Source of the DNA: Sinomonas atrocyanea
Lineage (GTDB): Bacteria; Actinomycetota; Actinomycetes; Actinomycetales; Micrococcaceae
DNA: 60,432 bases
Direction: 5' to 3'
Assembly (NCBI RefSeq): GCF_030811715.1
Contig: NZ_JAUSRH010000019.1
Coordinates: forward strand, 1 to 60,432
Shown here: in pieces, positions 49,005-57,626 of the stretch
How positions within the stretch are numbered: the stretch's first letter is position 1
How the letters are laid out: each line of letters opens with the position of its first letter
Notes under the pieces: generated by a model
What the model was told of the DNA's origin: nothing
Database searches by the model: none
Seen by the model: only the letters and a program-made list of their open reading frames with translations
Position numbers and translations under genes: made by a program

Positions 49005-49424
49005 TCAGCGGCCCTCGGGCGTGCCCTGTTCCGTCACGGTGTCCGCGTGGCGGTGGGCGACCTTCCACTCCCCGCCCTCGCGCCGGTACACCTGCGTCGA
49101 ACGGAGCGTGAAGGTCCGCGGCTTCCCATCGATCGAGGCGGAGACGTGCTCGAGTCCTGCAGTGTAGGCCGCGTCGCCCATCACATCGAACGCTTGGAGC
49201 TCGAACTCGTACCATGTGCAGTCGGAGAAGCTCTGCTCGAGGAATTGGAACGCCTCCTCGACCTGCTGCTGCCCGTACGCGTTCCGCCATGCGCCCAGGA
49301 TGCTGACGGGCTCGTCCCGTGACCAGATGGCCCGGCGCGGGTCGGCGTCCCCGTTGTGCAGGGCCACCTCCGCATCGCGCAGCGTGCTCCTGATCCAGTC
49401 CAGGAAGGCGTCTCGGTCGGTCAT
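49005..49424 (-). CDS. NTF2-like (SnoaL/DUF4440) protein
   Basis: 139 aa, full-length cone-shaped NTF2 fold. RDAFLDWIRSTLRDAEVALH forms the first helix, PVSILGAWRNAYGQQQVEEA the usual turn, and FTLRSTQVYRREGGEWKVAH the last strands. Such proteins are small-molecule binders or isomerases, or have unknown stress roles. The stop is 12 nt from the convergent PD-(D/E)XK-like gene. The 279 nt beyond its start, up to 49703, contain no supported gene. Confidence 0.88.
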   Translation of the reverse strand: MTDRDAFLDWIRSTLRDAEVALHNGDADPRRAIWSRDEPVSILGAWRNAYGQQQVEEAFQFLEQSFSDCTWYEFELQAFDVMGDAAYTAGLEHVSASIDGKPRTFTLRSTQVYRREGGEWKVAHRHADTVTEQGTPEGR

Positions 49425-49703
49425 GCCGCCAAGGTACGCGCGGCCCCACTCCTCGGCAACGGCCCAGCAGGACCCACTGCCCCCCTGCCCGACCCGATCA
49501 GGCCCGGCCTCTGACGAGGGGCCCTGACAGGCAGTCCCATTGATCTCGCTCCTGCACCATGCGGAGCATGCCCCGTCGTCCTCGATCATGACGCCGAGGG
49601 AGTCTGTTGCCCCCCCAAGACCCCCCGGGGGCCGGCTCGGTGACGAGCCGATGCGTGTTCCGACGCCCCACTGCCAGTCGCTCGTTCGGTACGACGGCCG
49701 GAT

Positions 49704-50561
49704 TCAGAAGAGTGTGAAGCCGTTCCACCCGTGGCTGACCCTGTGTGGTGCCGTTGTTGGGCTGAACACATAGAGGACACCGCGGCTGTCACGGCCCATC
49801 AGGTCGGGTTCGCCGTCCTTTCCGTCCCAGTCCACAGGGGAGATGACCGCGGTGTACGAGGGTCCGGTGGGGCTGATCTGGCGGCGCGGGTAGAACGTGC
49901 CGTAGGGGTCGTGGGCGTAGAGCCAGAACTTGCCGGACTTGTCGATGGCGACGACGTCCCCATAGTTGCCGTCATTGCTCCAGTCGCCCACCGAGAGCAC
50001 TTTCGTGTATTGGCCGAAGCCTCCGGCGACTCTCCTGGGGCTGAAGTGGCGGGTGGCGGTGTTGAACAGGTAGTTCCACAGGACGCCGCACTTGTCGCGG
50101 ACTAGGATGCCGCTGCTCGTAGGCGTCCCTATGTAATTCTGGATCGTGGTGAAGGTGTTCCAGCCGGAGCCGATCTTCACCCGGGGCTTGAACGTTCCGT
50201 TGCCGTTGCCCGCGTAGAGCCAGAGGTTGCCGTCATAGCCCCGGGCGACGATGTCGTTGTGGCCGCTCCGGGTGAAGTATCCGGTGATGATGGCGGTCAT
50301 GTGGCTCCACCCGCCACTGATCCTCTTCCGTGCCAGGAAGCCGCCATAGCCGTTGCCGGGGTAGAGCCACAGGGTGCCGGAGCTGTCGCGTGCGAGGACG
50401 TCCGGGTTGCCGTCGCCATCGAAGTCACGCGGGTAGTCGAAACGGGTGGATGCGGCCTGCACCGTTGCGGGCAGCGGAGCGGCTTGAGCCGTCCCGGCAA
50501 GCCCCGTCGTCATGACGAGCGCAGCGATGCCTGTTACTACACGCAATGTGGCTTTGTTCAT
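49704..50561 (-). CDS. Secreted VCBS/FG-GAP repeat protein
   Basis: 285 aa. Signal peptide to about AQAAP (28). Then repeats of ~55 residues, each with an acidic loop and WLY: DFDGDGNPDVLARDSSGTLW, GHNDIVARGYDGNLWLYAGN, YGDVVAIDKSGKFWLYAHD, GEPDLMGRDSRGVLYVF. They form an incomplete beta-propeller with calcium-type DxDGDG loops. Such proteins bind surfaces or polymers. The predicted transcript begins at the ATG itself (see the promoter), with no ribosome-binding site. Confidence 0.88.
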   Translation of the reverse strand: MNKATLRVVTGIAALVMTTGLAGTAQAAPLPATVQAASTRFDYPRDFDGDGNPDVLARDSSGTLWLYPGNGYGGFLARKRISGGWSHMTAIITGYFTRSGHNDIVARGYDGNLWLYAGNGNGTFKPRVKIGSGWNTFTTIQNYIGTPTSSGILVRDKCGVLWNYLFNTATRHFSPRRVAGGFGQYTKVLSVGDWSNDGNYGDVVAIDKSGKFWLYAHDPYGTFYPRRQISPTGPSYTAVISPVDWDGKDGEPDLMGRDSRGVLYVFSPTTAPHRVSHGWNGFTLF

Positions 50562-50566
50562 GCTGC

Positions 50567-50617
50567 AAGGTAGGCCCGCCGTTTTTTCCCGTCAATGAGG
50601 AGTAACCGGTGAGTAAC
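50567..50617 (-). promoter_or_regulatory. Leaderless promoter of the VCBS gene with upstream direct repeats
   Basis: Minus-strand -35 TTGACG (50595-50590), 17-nt spacer, -10 TACCTT (50572-50567). The start point falls on the ATG (50561). Just upstream GTTACTC occurs twice, 11 nt apart (50617-50611 and 50606-50600), and GGTGAG-TAACG-CTCACC overlaps them. This resembles a response-regulator activation site. Confidence 0.6.
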
Positions 50618-51073
50618 GCTCACCCTTTTGGCACGAGCGAGGGGATAACCAGTCCGACCACTCCTTCCTGGTAACGCTTGCACGACCGTATGCGTGCAAA
50701 GACGAGTGGATGGCCGACGGCCGGTTGCAGACAATTGCATCGCCCTGAGCAACGTACGCAATGTGCATTCGACTCGGTGATAGCGGCCGGCAACTATGGG
50801 AATGAGCAGGCTGGCGCCGCTACGGTCTACGGCAGACCGATTGGTCAGCAGGCGTAGGGGTGCGCTCCGTTGCAGGGCCGGGAGGTAGGGCGGCATGGAT
50901 GGCGGCTCATCTCCGGCAGCGGCAGCACCGTCGCGCTCACCACCCGGCCCAGAGTAGAGCCCGGGGCACGGCCGCGGAACACCTCGCGGGGCCTGCACCG
51001 TAGCGGGATCTGGGCGCAGGTCCTCTCTCGGTGATTCCGCACACGTTATGAAGACGGGCGCATCCAGCTGGGG
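50618..51073. other. Intergenic region, no gene seen
   Basis: 456 nt, lower in GC than its surroundings. The minus-strand frame across it has no recognisable protein character. Possible small RNA or regulatory space; no clear tRNA, riboswitch or strong hairpin was found. Confidence 0.4.
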
Positions 51074-51079
51074 TACAGT
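51074..51079 (+). promoter_or_regulatory. -10 element of DUF4193 copy C
   Basis: TACAGT in CTGGGGTACAGTTACG, 41 nt before the GTG. It fits the TACNGT pattern of copies A and B. Confidence 0.45.
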
Positions 51080-51119
51080 TACGTCGCTCATCAGCTCTCT
51101 GGAAGGAACAGCGCGCCAA

Positions 51120-51416
51120 GTGGCAGCCGATTACGACGAACTTCGCTCTGATGTGAAGGAATCCCAGCATGAGTCGCTGGAGGCCGTGAAGTCGGCCAAC
51201 AAGCCCGATCCGCGGTCTGTGGTGCTCGAGCTCGATGGGGACGACTCCGCCGAGGAAGGCCTGTCCGGTGGCGAGATCGTCAACGACGAGCTCACCGTCA
51301 TGGTGGTCCCGCAGGGCGCCGACGAGTTCGTGTGCCAGTCCTGCTTCCTGGTCCGCCACCGCACGCAGAAGGTGGTTCTGGGCGGGGTCGAGTACTGCCG
51401 CGACTGCGAGGGCTGA
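51120..51416 (+). CDS. DUF4193 zinc-ribbon protein, copy C
   Basis: 98 aa. Same N terminus and ribbon (CQSC ... CRDC). The acidic linker is two residues shorter (DDSAEEGLSGGE) and RSQKAVEKDGN is replaced by RTQKVVLGGVE. GTG start with GGAAGGAAC upstream. It is the most divergent of the three copies. Followed after 60 nt by the second small Cys-protein gene. Confidence 0.92.
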   Translation: MAADYDELRSDVKESQHESLEAVKSANKPDPRSVVLELDGDDSAEEGLSGGEIVNDELTVMVVPQGADEFVCQSCFLVRHRTQKVVLGGVEYCRDCEG

Positions 51417-51476
51417 CCCACGGGTTCTGCCGTACCCCCGGCTTCCCCTCCCGGCCGTTCGGGCAATGTCTTCTCC

Positions 51477-51668
51477 ATGTTTCCACCGGAACCGGCCCTG
51501 CCGCTGCACGAGACGATGCTTGAGATGCTGCACGCTGCCCGCCGGCGCGGCATGGCGCACGAGGAGCACTCCCTCCCCGTGTGCGAGCTCCCGCTGGAGA
51601 TCCATGCCGCGGCCGGCGCGCTGGTAGGAGAACCCTGTGCCGGCTGCCGTGAGCCGCACAACGACTGA
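51477..51668 (+). CDS. Small Cys-containing protein, paralogue 2 (module partner of DUF4193 copy C)
   Basis: 63 aa, no known family. PEPALPLHETMLEMLHAARR, GMAHEEHSLPVC and IHAAAGALVGEPCAGCREP line up without gaps with the protein at 46923, with Cys at 36, 54 and 57. It ends soon after the CxxC motif, which suggests that the conserved ~60 residues are the whole functional unit. Start ATG; no strong ribosome-binding site. With copy C upstream it forms the same two-gene order as at 46380-47198. Confidence 0.7.
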   Translation: MFPPEPALPLHETMLEMLHAARRRGMAHEEHSLPVCELPLEIHAAAGALVGEPCAGCREPHND

Positions 51669-52063
51669 CATTGGAGGCCTCAAGCGGTCGCCCCGCCGGC
51701 CGGGGGGATCCGAGACGGGGCGCCGCGTGCCGGCTTCCCATCCCGAAAGGCGGCAGGCCGGCCACCTTCAAGGTATGGCCGGGCGCCGCGTCGGCCCAGA
51801 GGACTTCGTCCCCGGCACTTGGCCGGCCGGCCGGGGACGGTAAAGAGGTGCTTTCCCAAGGGCCGCCCGCGGAGCGGAGAGCAGCTTCCGCACTTCGCCT
51901 CCCAACCCCCCGGACACCGGCAAACGAGGGGCTCGAGGAACTGGGCGTGGGCGAAGGTCCGCCGTGACTCTCGGACGCGGTGCGGATCGGGAAGTGCGCA
52001 GACCCATCATCTGCGATCTGTCCGGGTGTCTGTCGGCCAGGCCTCCCCTCGCGCGGCAGGAAG
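51669..52063. other. Intergenic region with one hairpin
   Basis: About 395 nt, no gene supported. CCGGCC-ACCTT / AGGT-AT-GGCCGG (51758-51782) forms a hairpin about 90 nt past the small Cys-protein gene and could be its terminator. Confidence 0.45.
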
Positions 52064-52327
52064 CTACGCCTCGACGAGGATCACCAAGGTTTCAGGCAGC
52101 ACGCCGTCGTAGTCCATAGCCTCGGCAGCCGCCTTGGACTGCATCGCGGCCACCAGGGCATCCATGTCGGGTACGTCCATCAGGACCGCGACCTGAGTCG
52201 GGTTCTGCGGGTTGACGAACGTGCGGATGTTGGTGATGCCCAATGGCCCGAAGAGCTCCTCGCGCTTCGGCGAGGCAAGCCAATGATCCTTGTCCTTCAC
52301 ATCGTGGTGGCCGATCACAGTGGGCAT
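52064..52327 (-). CDS. Hypothetical ferredoxin-like-fold protein, 87 aa
   Basis: Compact soluble protein: MPTVIGHHDVKDKDHWLASP, IRTFVNPQNPTQVAVLMDVP, then DMDALVAAMQSKAAAEAMDY and LPETLVILVEA. The pattern beta-alpha-beta-beta-alpha-beta suggests a dimeric alpha/beta-barrel like monooxygenase-type (ABM) proteins, but no catalytic residues can be named. GAGAGGA precedes the ATG at 52327. Function unknown. Confidence 0.75.
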   Translation of the reverse strand: MPTVIGHHDVKDKDHWLASPKREELFGPLGITNIRTFVNPQNPTQVAVLMDVPDMDALVAAMQSKAAAEAMDYDGVLPETLVILVEA

Positions 52328-52533
52328 GGCGTGTCCTCTCGACGGGGGCCGGCGGTCCGCGGACCCGGTGCGCAGACGCTACCGGGGGCTGCGCGCCCCG
52401 GAGAAGGGTATTCGTGCCCGCATCTAGCTCAGGCGGTGTGCTCGGCGCTGTCGGACCCGCCGCGCACCATCTGTGGGCAACGGACTTCTCCCCACTTCCC
52501 CGGCATGGGAGCGAGCCGCGTGCCACATGGAAA

Positions 52534-52577
52534 GAACCCCTCTCTCGTCTGCGTTTCCGCAGGTCAGAGAGGGGTTC
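52534..52577 (-). terminator. Terminator of tRNA-Thr
   Basis: 12-bp perfect stem GAACCCCTCTCT / AGAGAGGGGTTC (52534-52545 with 52566-52577); the loop contains a second small hairpin. Minus-strand transcription from the tRNA meets it immediately and continues into CTTTCC. Confidence 0.8.
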
Positions 52578-52578
52578 G

Positions 52579-52655
52579 TGGAGCCCCCTGCCGGATTCGA
52601 ACCGGCGACCCTCTGTTTACAAGACAGATGCTCTGGCCAACTGAGCTAAGGGGGC
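52579..52655 (-). tRNA. tRNA-Thr (anticodon TGT)
   Basis: 77 nt with encoded CCA (52579-52581). The 7-bp acceptor is GCCCCCT / AGGGGGC, the D arm includes AGCTCAGTTGGCCAGAGC, the anticodon loop is CTTGTAA with anticodon TGT, and the T arm is GCCGGTTCGAATCCGGC. TGT reads ACA (and by wobble ACG) threonine codons. Stand-alone transcription unit with its own terminator. Confidence 0.97.
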
Positions 52656-52715
52656 GCGGCGCCCACGCGGCGCGCACGCACAAGCCTACCGGCTCCGCCC
52701 GGGAGCCAGAAACAC

Positions 52716-52751
52716 CGGCGGCCCGGCCCCCGCGAGGGGACCGGGCCGCCG
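52716..52751 (-). terminator. Terminator of the DsbA-like gene
   Basis: 11-bp stem CGGCGGCCCGG / CCGGGCCGCCG, extended inward by CCCC / GGGG with one bulged A. It lies 47 nt past the stop of the leftward gene. Confidence 0.7.
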
Positions 52752-52798
52752 TCGTCCGTCAGCCTCAAGGGGACGGAAGCAAGAAGTGCGAGGCGCGA

Positions 52799-53695
52799 TC
52801 AGCCCTTCGCGGCGACCGCCGCGTCCAGGAACTGGTCGAACGGGGTGTTGGCGGCGGCCCCCACGCCCCACTGCTTGCCGTCGACGAACACGGTGGGCGT
52901 CCCGCTCACGCCCGAGGAGGCAGCGAGCTGGGTGTCGTACTTGACCTGCGGGCGGTAGGTCTTGTCGTCCACGGCCTGGTCGATGTCCGCCCCGAGGCCC
53001 TTCGCGATGTCCTTGAGCTTCTGGTCGGTGAGCCCGGCGCTGCCTTCACCGGGCTGCTGCGCATAGAGCGCGTTGATGAAGTCGGCGTACTTGTCCGGGT
53101 GCGAGTTGGCCACAGCCGCGGCCGCGGCCGCGGCGCGGGAGGAGTAGTTGGTGGTCGACTGCTGGTCGAGGAAGCCGAGCGGGCGGTACTCGAGGGTGAT
53201 CTTCCCGTCGTTGCGCTCCTGCGTCAGCTTGGAGCCGTAGGTGTCCTCGAACTGCTTGCAGATCGGGCAGATGAAGTCGATGTACATGACCACCTTCACC
53301 GGCTGCCCCTTCGGGGAGGCCTCGACCGCGGGGGCGTTGGCCGGCTGCCCCTGGGTGGGCTTGGAGGTGGCGGAGGGGACGTCGGCGACGTTCACGGTCG
53401 AGGCCGGCACGGGCGTCACCGCGCTGCCCTTGCCCAGCGTCACGCCGCCGTACTGGTTGGTGTTCGCCGCGCGCGGCCCCGTGTCCCCGATCGGTGCGTT
53501 CTGCCGCATCGACGTCGTGACGACGAGCGCGACCACGGCGATCACGGCGACGAGCGCCACGACGACGCCCCAGCGGATGAGCAGCTTGTTGCGTCGCTCC
53601 CTCTTCTGCTGCGCCTCTCGGATCTGGCGGGCCTTCTCACGGGCGGCGGCGGTGCGCTCTGCCTTGGTCTGTCGTGGCTGATTGGCGGGGCTCAT
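52799..53695 (-). CDS. Membrane-anchored DsbA-family thioredoxin-like protein
   Basis: 298 aa. A charged cytoplasmic N terminus of ~38 residues (KAERTAAAREKARQIREAQQ), one membrane helix (~40-60), an extracellular linker, and a DsbA-like domain from ~130. The active site is C143-P-I-C146 (FICPICKQFE) and the cis-Pro loop is SGTPTVFVDGKQWG. It resembles the actinobacterial oxidoreductases that introduce or isomerise disulfides in exported proteins. Many secreted Cys-containing proteins are coded upstream in the window. GAGGAACG precedes the ATG. Confidence 0.93.
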   Translation of the reverse strand: MSPANQPRQTKAERTAAAREKARQIREAQQKRERRNKLLIRWGVVVALVAVIAVVALVVTTSMRQNAPIGDTGPRAANTNQYGGVTLGKGSAVTPVPASTVNVADVPSATSKPTQGQPANAPAVEASPKGQPVKVVMYIDFICPICKQFEDTYGSKLTQERNDGKITLEYRPLGFLDQQSTTNYSSRAAAAAAAVANSHPDKYADFINALYAQQPGEGSAGLTDQKLKDIAKGLGADIDQAVDDKTYRPQVKYDTQLAASSGVSGTPTVFVDGKQWGVGAAANTPFDQFLDAAVAAKG

Positions 53696-53929
53696 CGTTC
53701 CTCATGATCGGTTCGCGGCACCTTCCGGCGCGCATGGCGGCGACGGGCTCAGTGTAGTGCAGCGCCGCCGCGCCCTCCCGGCCGCGCCCGCGCCTCACCC
53801 TGCCCGCGCAGGTCTTCCGTACTGCGCAACGACCTGCGCCGCCGGGCAGTTCCGGACCCCGCTGTGACGTGCTGCGCACCGCTCACCGGTACGCTGGAGG
53901 ACAATGAGGAATAGTTGAGGGGGCTGAGC

Positions 53930-55405
53930 GTGAGCCAGAGCAGTGCCACCAAGACCGCAGGAGAAGCCGCCGGCGAGACCCCGGGAGAGCTGTACGACTT
54001 CCTGGTGGTCTCGAACCGCCTTCCCGTGGACAGGGTCGAGGAGGGGAACGGCTCCGGCTGGCGGCGCTCCCCCGGAGGGCTCGTGACCGCGCTCGCGCCG
54101 GTCATGGAGAAGTCCGACGGCGCGTGGGTGGGCTGGCACGGCGCCCCCGACGAGGTGCTGGAGCCGTTCGAGCACGAGGGCATCACCATCCTGCCCGTGC
54201 CGCTCTCGGCCCAGGAGGTCGAGAACTACTACGAGGGCTTCTCCAACGCGACCCTGTGGCCCCTCTACCACGACGTCATCGCGCCGCCGGAGTTCCACCG
54301 GGCCTGGTGGGACTCGTACCAGCGCGTGAACCAGCGCTTCGCGGACGCCGCAGCCGAGCGCGCCGCCGAGGGCGCCACCGTGTGGGTGCAGGACTACCAG
54401 CTCCAGCTCGTCCCGGCGATGCTGCGCCGGCTCCGCCCGGACCTGAAGATCGGCTTCTTCAACCACATCCCGTTCCCGCCGCAGGAGATCTTCGCCCAGC
54501 TGCCGTGGCGGCGGCAGGTCCTCGAGGGCCTCCTCGGCGCGGACCTGCTCGGCTTCCAGCGGCCCAACGACGCCGCGAACTTCGCGCGCGCCGCCCGCCG
54601 CTACGCCCGCGCTGGAGGCAAGGGCTCCCGCCTCGCGGTGACGGATCCCGCGCACGACGGCGAGTGGTCGCCCCGGGAGCGCACGGTGCGGGCCGAAGCG
54701 TTCCCCATCTCGATCGACACAGCGCGCATCAGCGAGCTCGCCGAGCGTCCGGAGATCATCGAGCGTGCTCGGCAGATCCGCCACGACCTCGGCGACCCCA
54801 CCACGATCATGCTGGGCGTGGACCGCCTCGACTACACCAAGGGCATCCGCCACCGCCTCAAGGCGTTCGAGGAGCTCCTCACGGACGGCCGGGCCCGGGT
54901 CGGAGACGTCGCCCTCATCCAGGTCGCGAGCCCGAGCCGCGAGCGGGTCGAGCAGTACAGGATCCTGCGCGAGGAGATCGAAGGCACCGTCGGCCGCATC
55001 AACGGCACCTTCGACACGATGCAGCACACGGCCGTCCGCTACCTGCACCACTCCTACCCGGTCGAGGAGATGGTCGCCCTCTACCTCGCCGCCGACGTCA
55101 TGCTCGTCACCGCGCTGCGCGACGGCATGAACCTCGTGGCCAAGGAGTACGTCGCGGCCCGCCGCGACGGGACCGGGGCGCTCGTGCTCTCCGAGTTCGC
55201 CGGCGCCGCGGACCAGCTCAAGCAGGCGCTGCTGGTGAACCCGCACGACATCGCGGGCCTCAAGGACGCCATCACCACGGCCATCAGCCTCCCCCGCGGC
55301 GTCGCGGCCCGCCGCATGAAGGCCATGCGCCGCCAGATCGTGGTCCACAACGTCGAGGAATGGTCCGCCTCGTTCCTCGCCCGCCTCAAGGAGGTCTGCC
55401 CGTGA
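53930..55405 (+). CDS. otsA: Trehalose-6-phosphate synthase
   Basis: 491 aa, GT20 family. Makes trehalose-6-phosphate from a nucleotide-glucose and glucose-6-phosphate. Motifs in order: LVVSNRLPV, WRRSPGGLVTAL, WPLYHD, VWVQDYQLQLVPAMLR, FFNHIPFPPQEIF, GVDRLDYTKGIRHRL, and ALRDGMNLVAKEYVA with SEFAGAADQL for the donor. The GTG at 53930 has GAGGGGG 7 nt upstream. A -10-like TACGCT (53890-53895) lies ahead, followed by a four-codon ATG frame (53904-53918). Its stop overlaps otsB as GTGA. Confidence 0.96.
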   Translation: MSQSSATKTAGEAAGETPGELYDFLVVSNRLPVDRVEEGNGSGWRRSPGGLVTALAPVMEKSDGAWVGWHGAPDEVLEPFEHEGITILPVPLSAQEVENYYEGFSNATLWPLYHDVIAPPEFHRAWWDSYQRVNQRFADAAAERAAEGATVWVQDYQLQLVPAMLRRLRPDLKIGFFNHIPFPPQEIFAQLPWRRQVLEGLLGADLLGFQRPNDAANFARAARRYARAGGKGSRLAVTDPAHDGEWSPRERTVRAEAFPISIDTARISELAERPEIIERARQIRHDLGDPTTIMLGVDRLDYTKGIRHRLKAFEELLTDGRARVGDVALIQVASPSRERVEQYRILREEIEGTVGRINGTFDTMQHTAVRYLHHSYPVEEMVALYLAADVMLVTALRDGMNLVAKEYVAARRDGTGALVLSEFAGAADQLKQALLVNPHDIAGLKDAITTAISLPRGVAARRMKAMRRQIVVHNVEEWSASFLARLKEVCP

Positions 55406-56190
55406 GCATCGACGGGGAACTGCGCGAAGCCCTCGCGCGCCTCGCCAAGGTCGACAAGCTCCTCGTGGCCCTGGACTTCGACGGCGTGGTCGCGCCGATC
55501 GTTCCGCGGGCCGAGGACGCGCGGCCCCTTCCGGCGACGGGCGACGCCGTCGTGCGGCTCGCCGCGCTCCCCCACACGTGGACGGCCTATGTCTCCGGCC
55601 GATCGCTCGCGAGCCTCGTCACGGTTGCCTCCCCGGACACGCGCACGCTGCTCATCGGCAGCCACGGTGCCGAGGTCCGCCTCGGCGGCGAGGAGCAGCC
55701 GATCACCCTCGACCCTGACCAGCGCGACGCGCTGGACATCCTGCACCGCGTCTTCACCGAGATCGCGTCGCAGGCCCCGGGCACCTGGGTCGAGGAGAAG
55801 CCCGCCGGCCGCGTCCTGCACACCCGCCAGGCCGACCGGGAGGACGCCGCCGAGGCGGTCACCGGCGCCAAGAAGCTGCTCGCGGCCCGCCGCGACATCT
55901 TCCTCAAGGACGGCAAGGAAGTGCTCGAGGGCTCGGTCGTGCACGCGACAAAGGGCGAGGGCCTCGCCTTCCTGCGGCAGGTCACCGAGGCGGACGCCGT
56001 GTTCTTCGCCGGCGACGACGTCACGGACGAGGACGGGTTCCACGCCCTCGAGACGGGCGACGTCGGCCTCAAGGTCGGCGACGGCGAGACCGCGGCCGGG
56101 TTCCGGGTCGAAAGCCCCGAGGACGTGGCCGACGTCGTGGCACTCCTCGCGCGGCTGCGCTCGGAGCTCCCGGCCCAGCGGACGCCCTGA
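55402..56190 (+). CDS. otsB: Trehalose-6-phosphate phosphatase
   Basis: 262 aa, HAD superfamily. The nucleophile and acid are D25 and D27 in LLVALDFDGVVAPI. SGRSLASLV and GSHGAEVR are typical of OtsB, and FFAGDDVTDEDGFHAL carries the Mg-binding aspartates. It removes phosphate from the OtsA product to give trehalose, an osmo- and desiccation protectant. GTG start overlaps the otsA stop by 4 nt. The 228 nt after it, up to the ABC gene, hold a small hairpin CGAGGGC / GCCCTCG at 56271-56287. Confidence 0.95.
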   Translation: MSIDGELREALARLAKVDKLLVALDFDGVVAPIVPRAEDARPLPATGDAVVRLAALPHTWTAYVSGRSLASLVTVASPDTRTLLIGSHGAEVRLGGEEQPITLDPDQRDALDILHRVFTEIASQAPGTWVEEKPAGRVLHTRQADREDAAEAVTGAKKLLAARRDIFLKDGKEVLEGSVVHATKGEGLAFLRQVTEADAVFFAGDDVTDEDGFHALETGDVGLKVGDGETAAGFRVESPEDVADVVALLARLRSELPAQRTP

Positions 56191-56418
56191 GGCGCATCGT
56201 CCGCATCGTGGACGTTGCGCACGTCACATTATTCAACTCGATGTGATCCATGCCATACTCACTGTGTGAGCGAGGGCGCTGCCCTCGTTCCTGATGCTGT
56301 GGCACACTGGCGGCGCCACCTTCGGCGGCCAGTGCACCACACCCCTCGGGGACACAACTGAACAACAAGAACCATTCACTACGGATCGTCCGGCACGTAC
56401 CTGCCGGTGAAGGGATCG

Positions 56419-57507
<1,089 letters not shown>

Positions 57508-57512
57508 CCCCC

Positions 57513-57573
57513 GGGGCGGCTGAGCCGCCCCACCACACCACAGCGACGTGCCCGCCGGGTCCTCCCGGCGGGC
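57513..57573 (+). terminator. Two hairpins after the ABC ATPase gene
   Basis: GGGGCGGC-TGA-GCCGCCCC (57513-57531) directly past the stop, then GCCCGCCGGG-TCCT-CCCGGCGGGC (57550-57573) followed by ATTCG. The second is the more likely terminator. Confidence 0.75.
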
Positions 57574-57626
57574 ATTCGCGTGAGCGGGGCTGCGCGCCCT
57601 GCGCCATCAGCGGAAGAATGGAAGCC

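Noticed and set aside
50558-51091. 177-aa minus-strand frame upstream of the VCBS gene
   Set aside because: No ribosome-binding site, no domain, uneven composition; it overlaps the VCBS promoter and DUF4193 copy C promoter.
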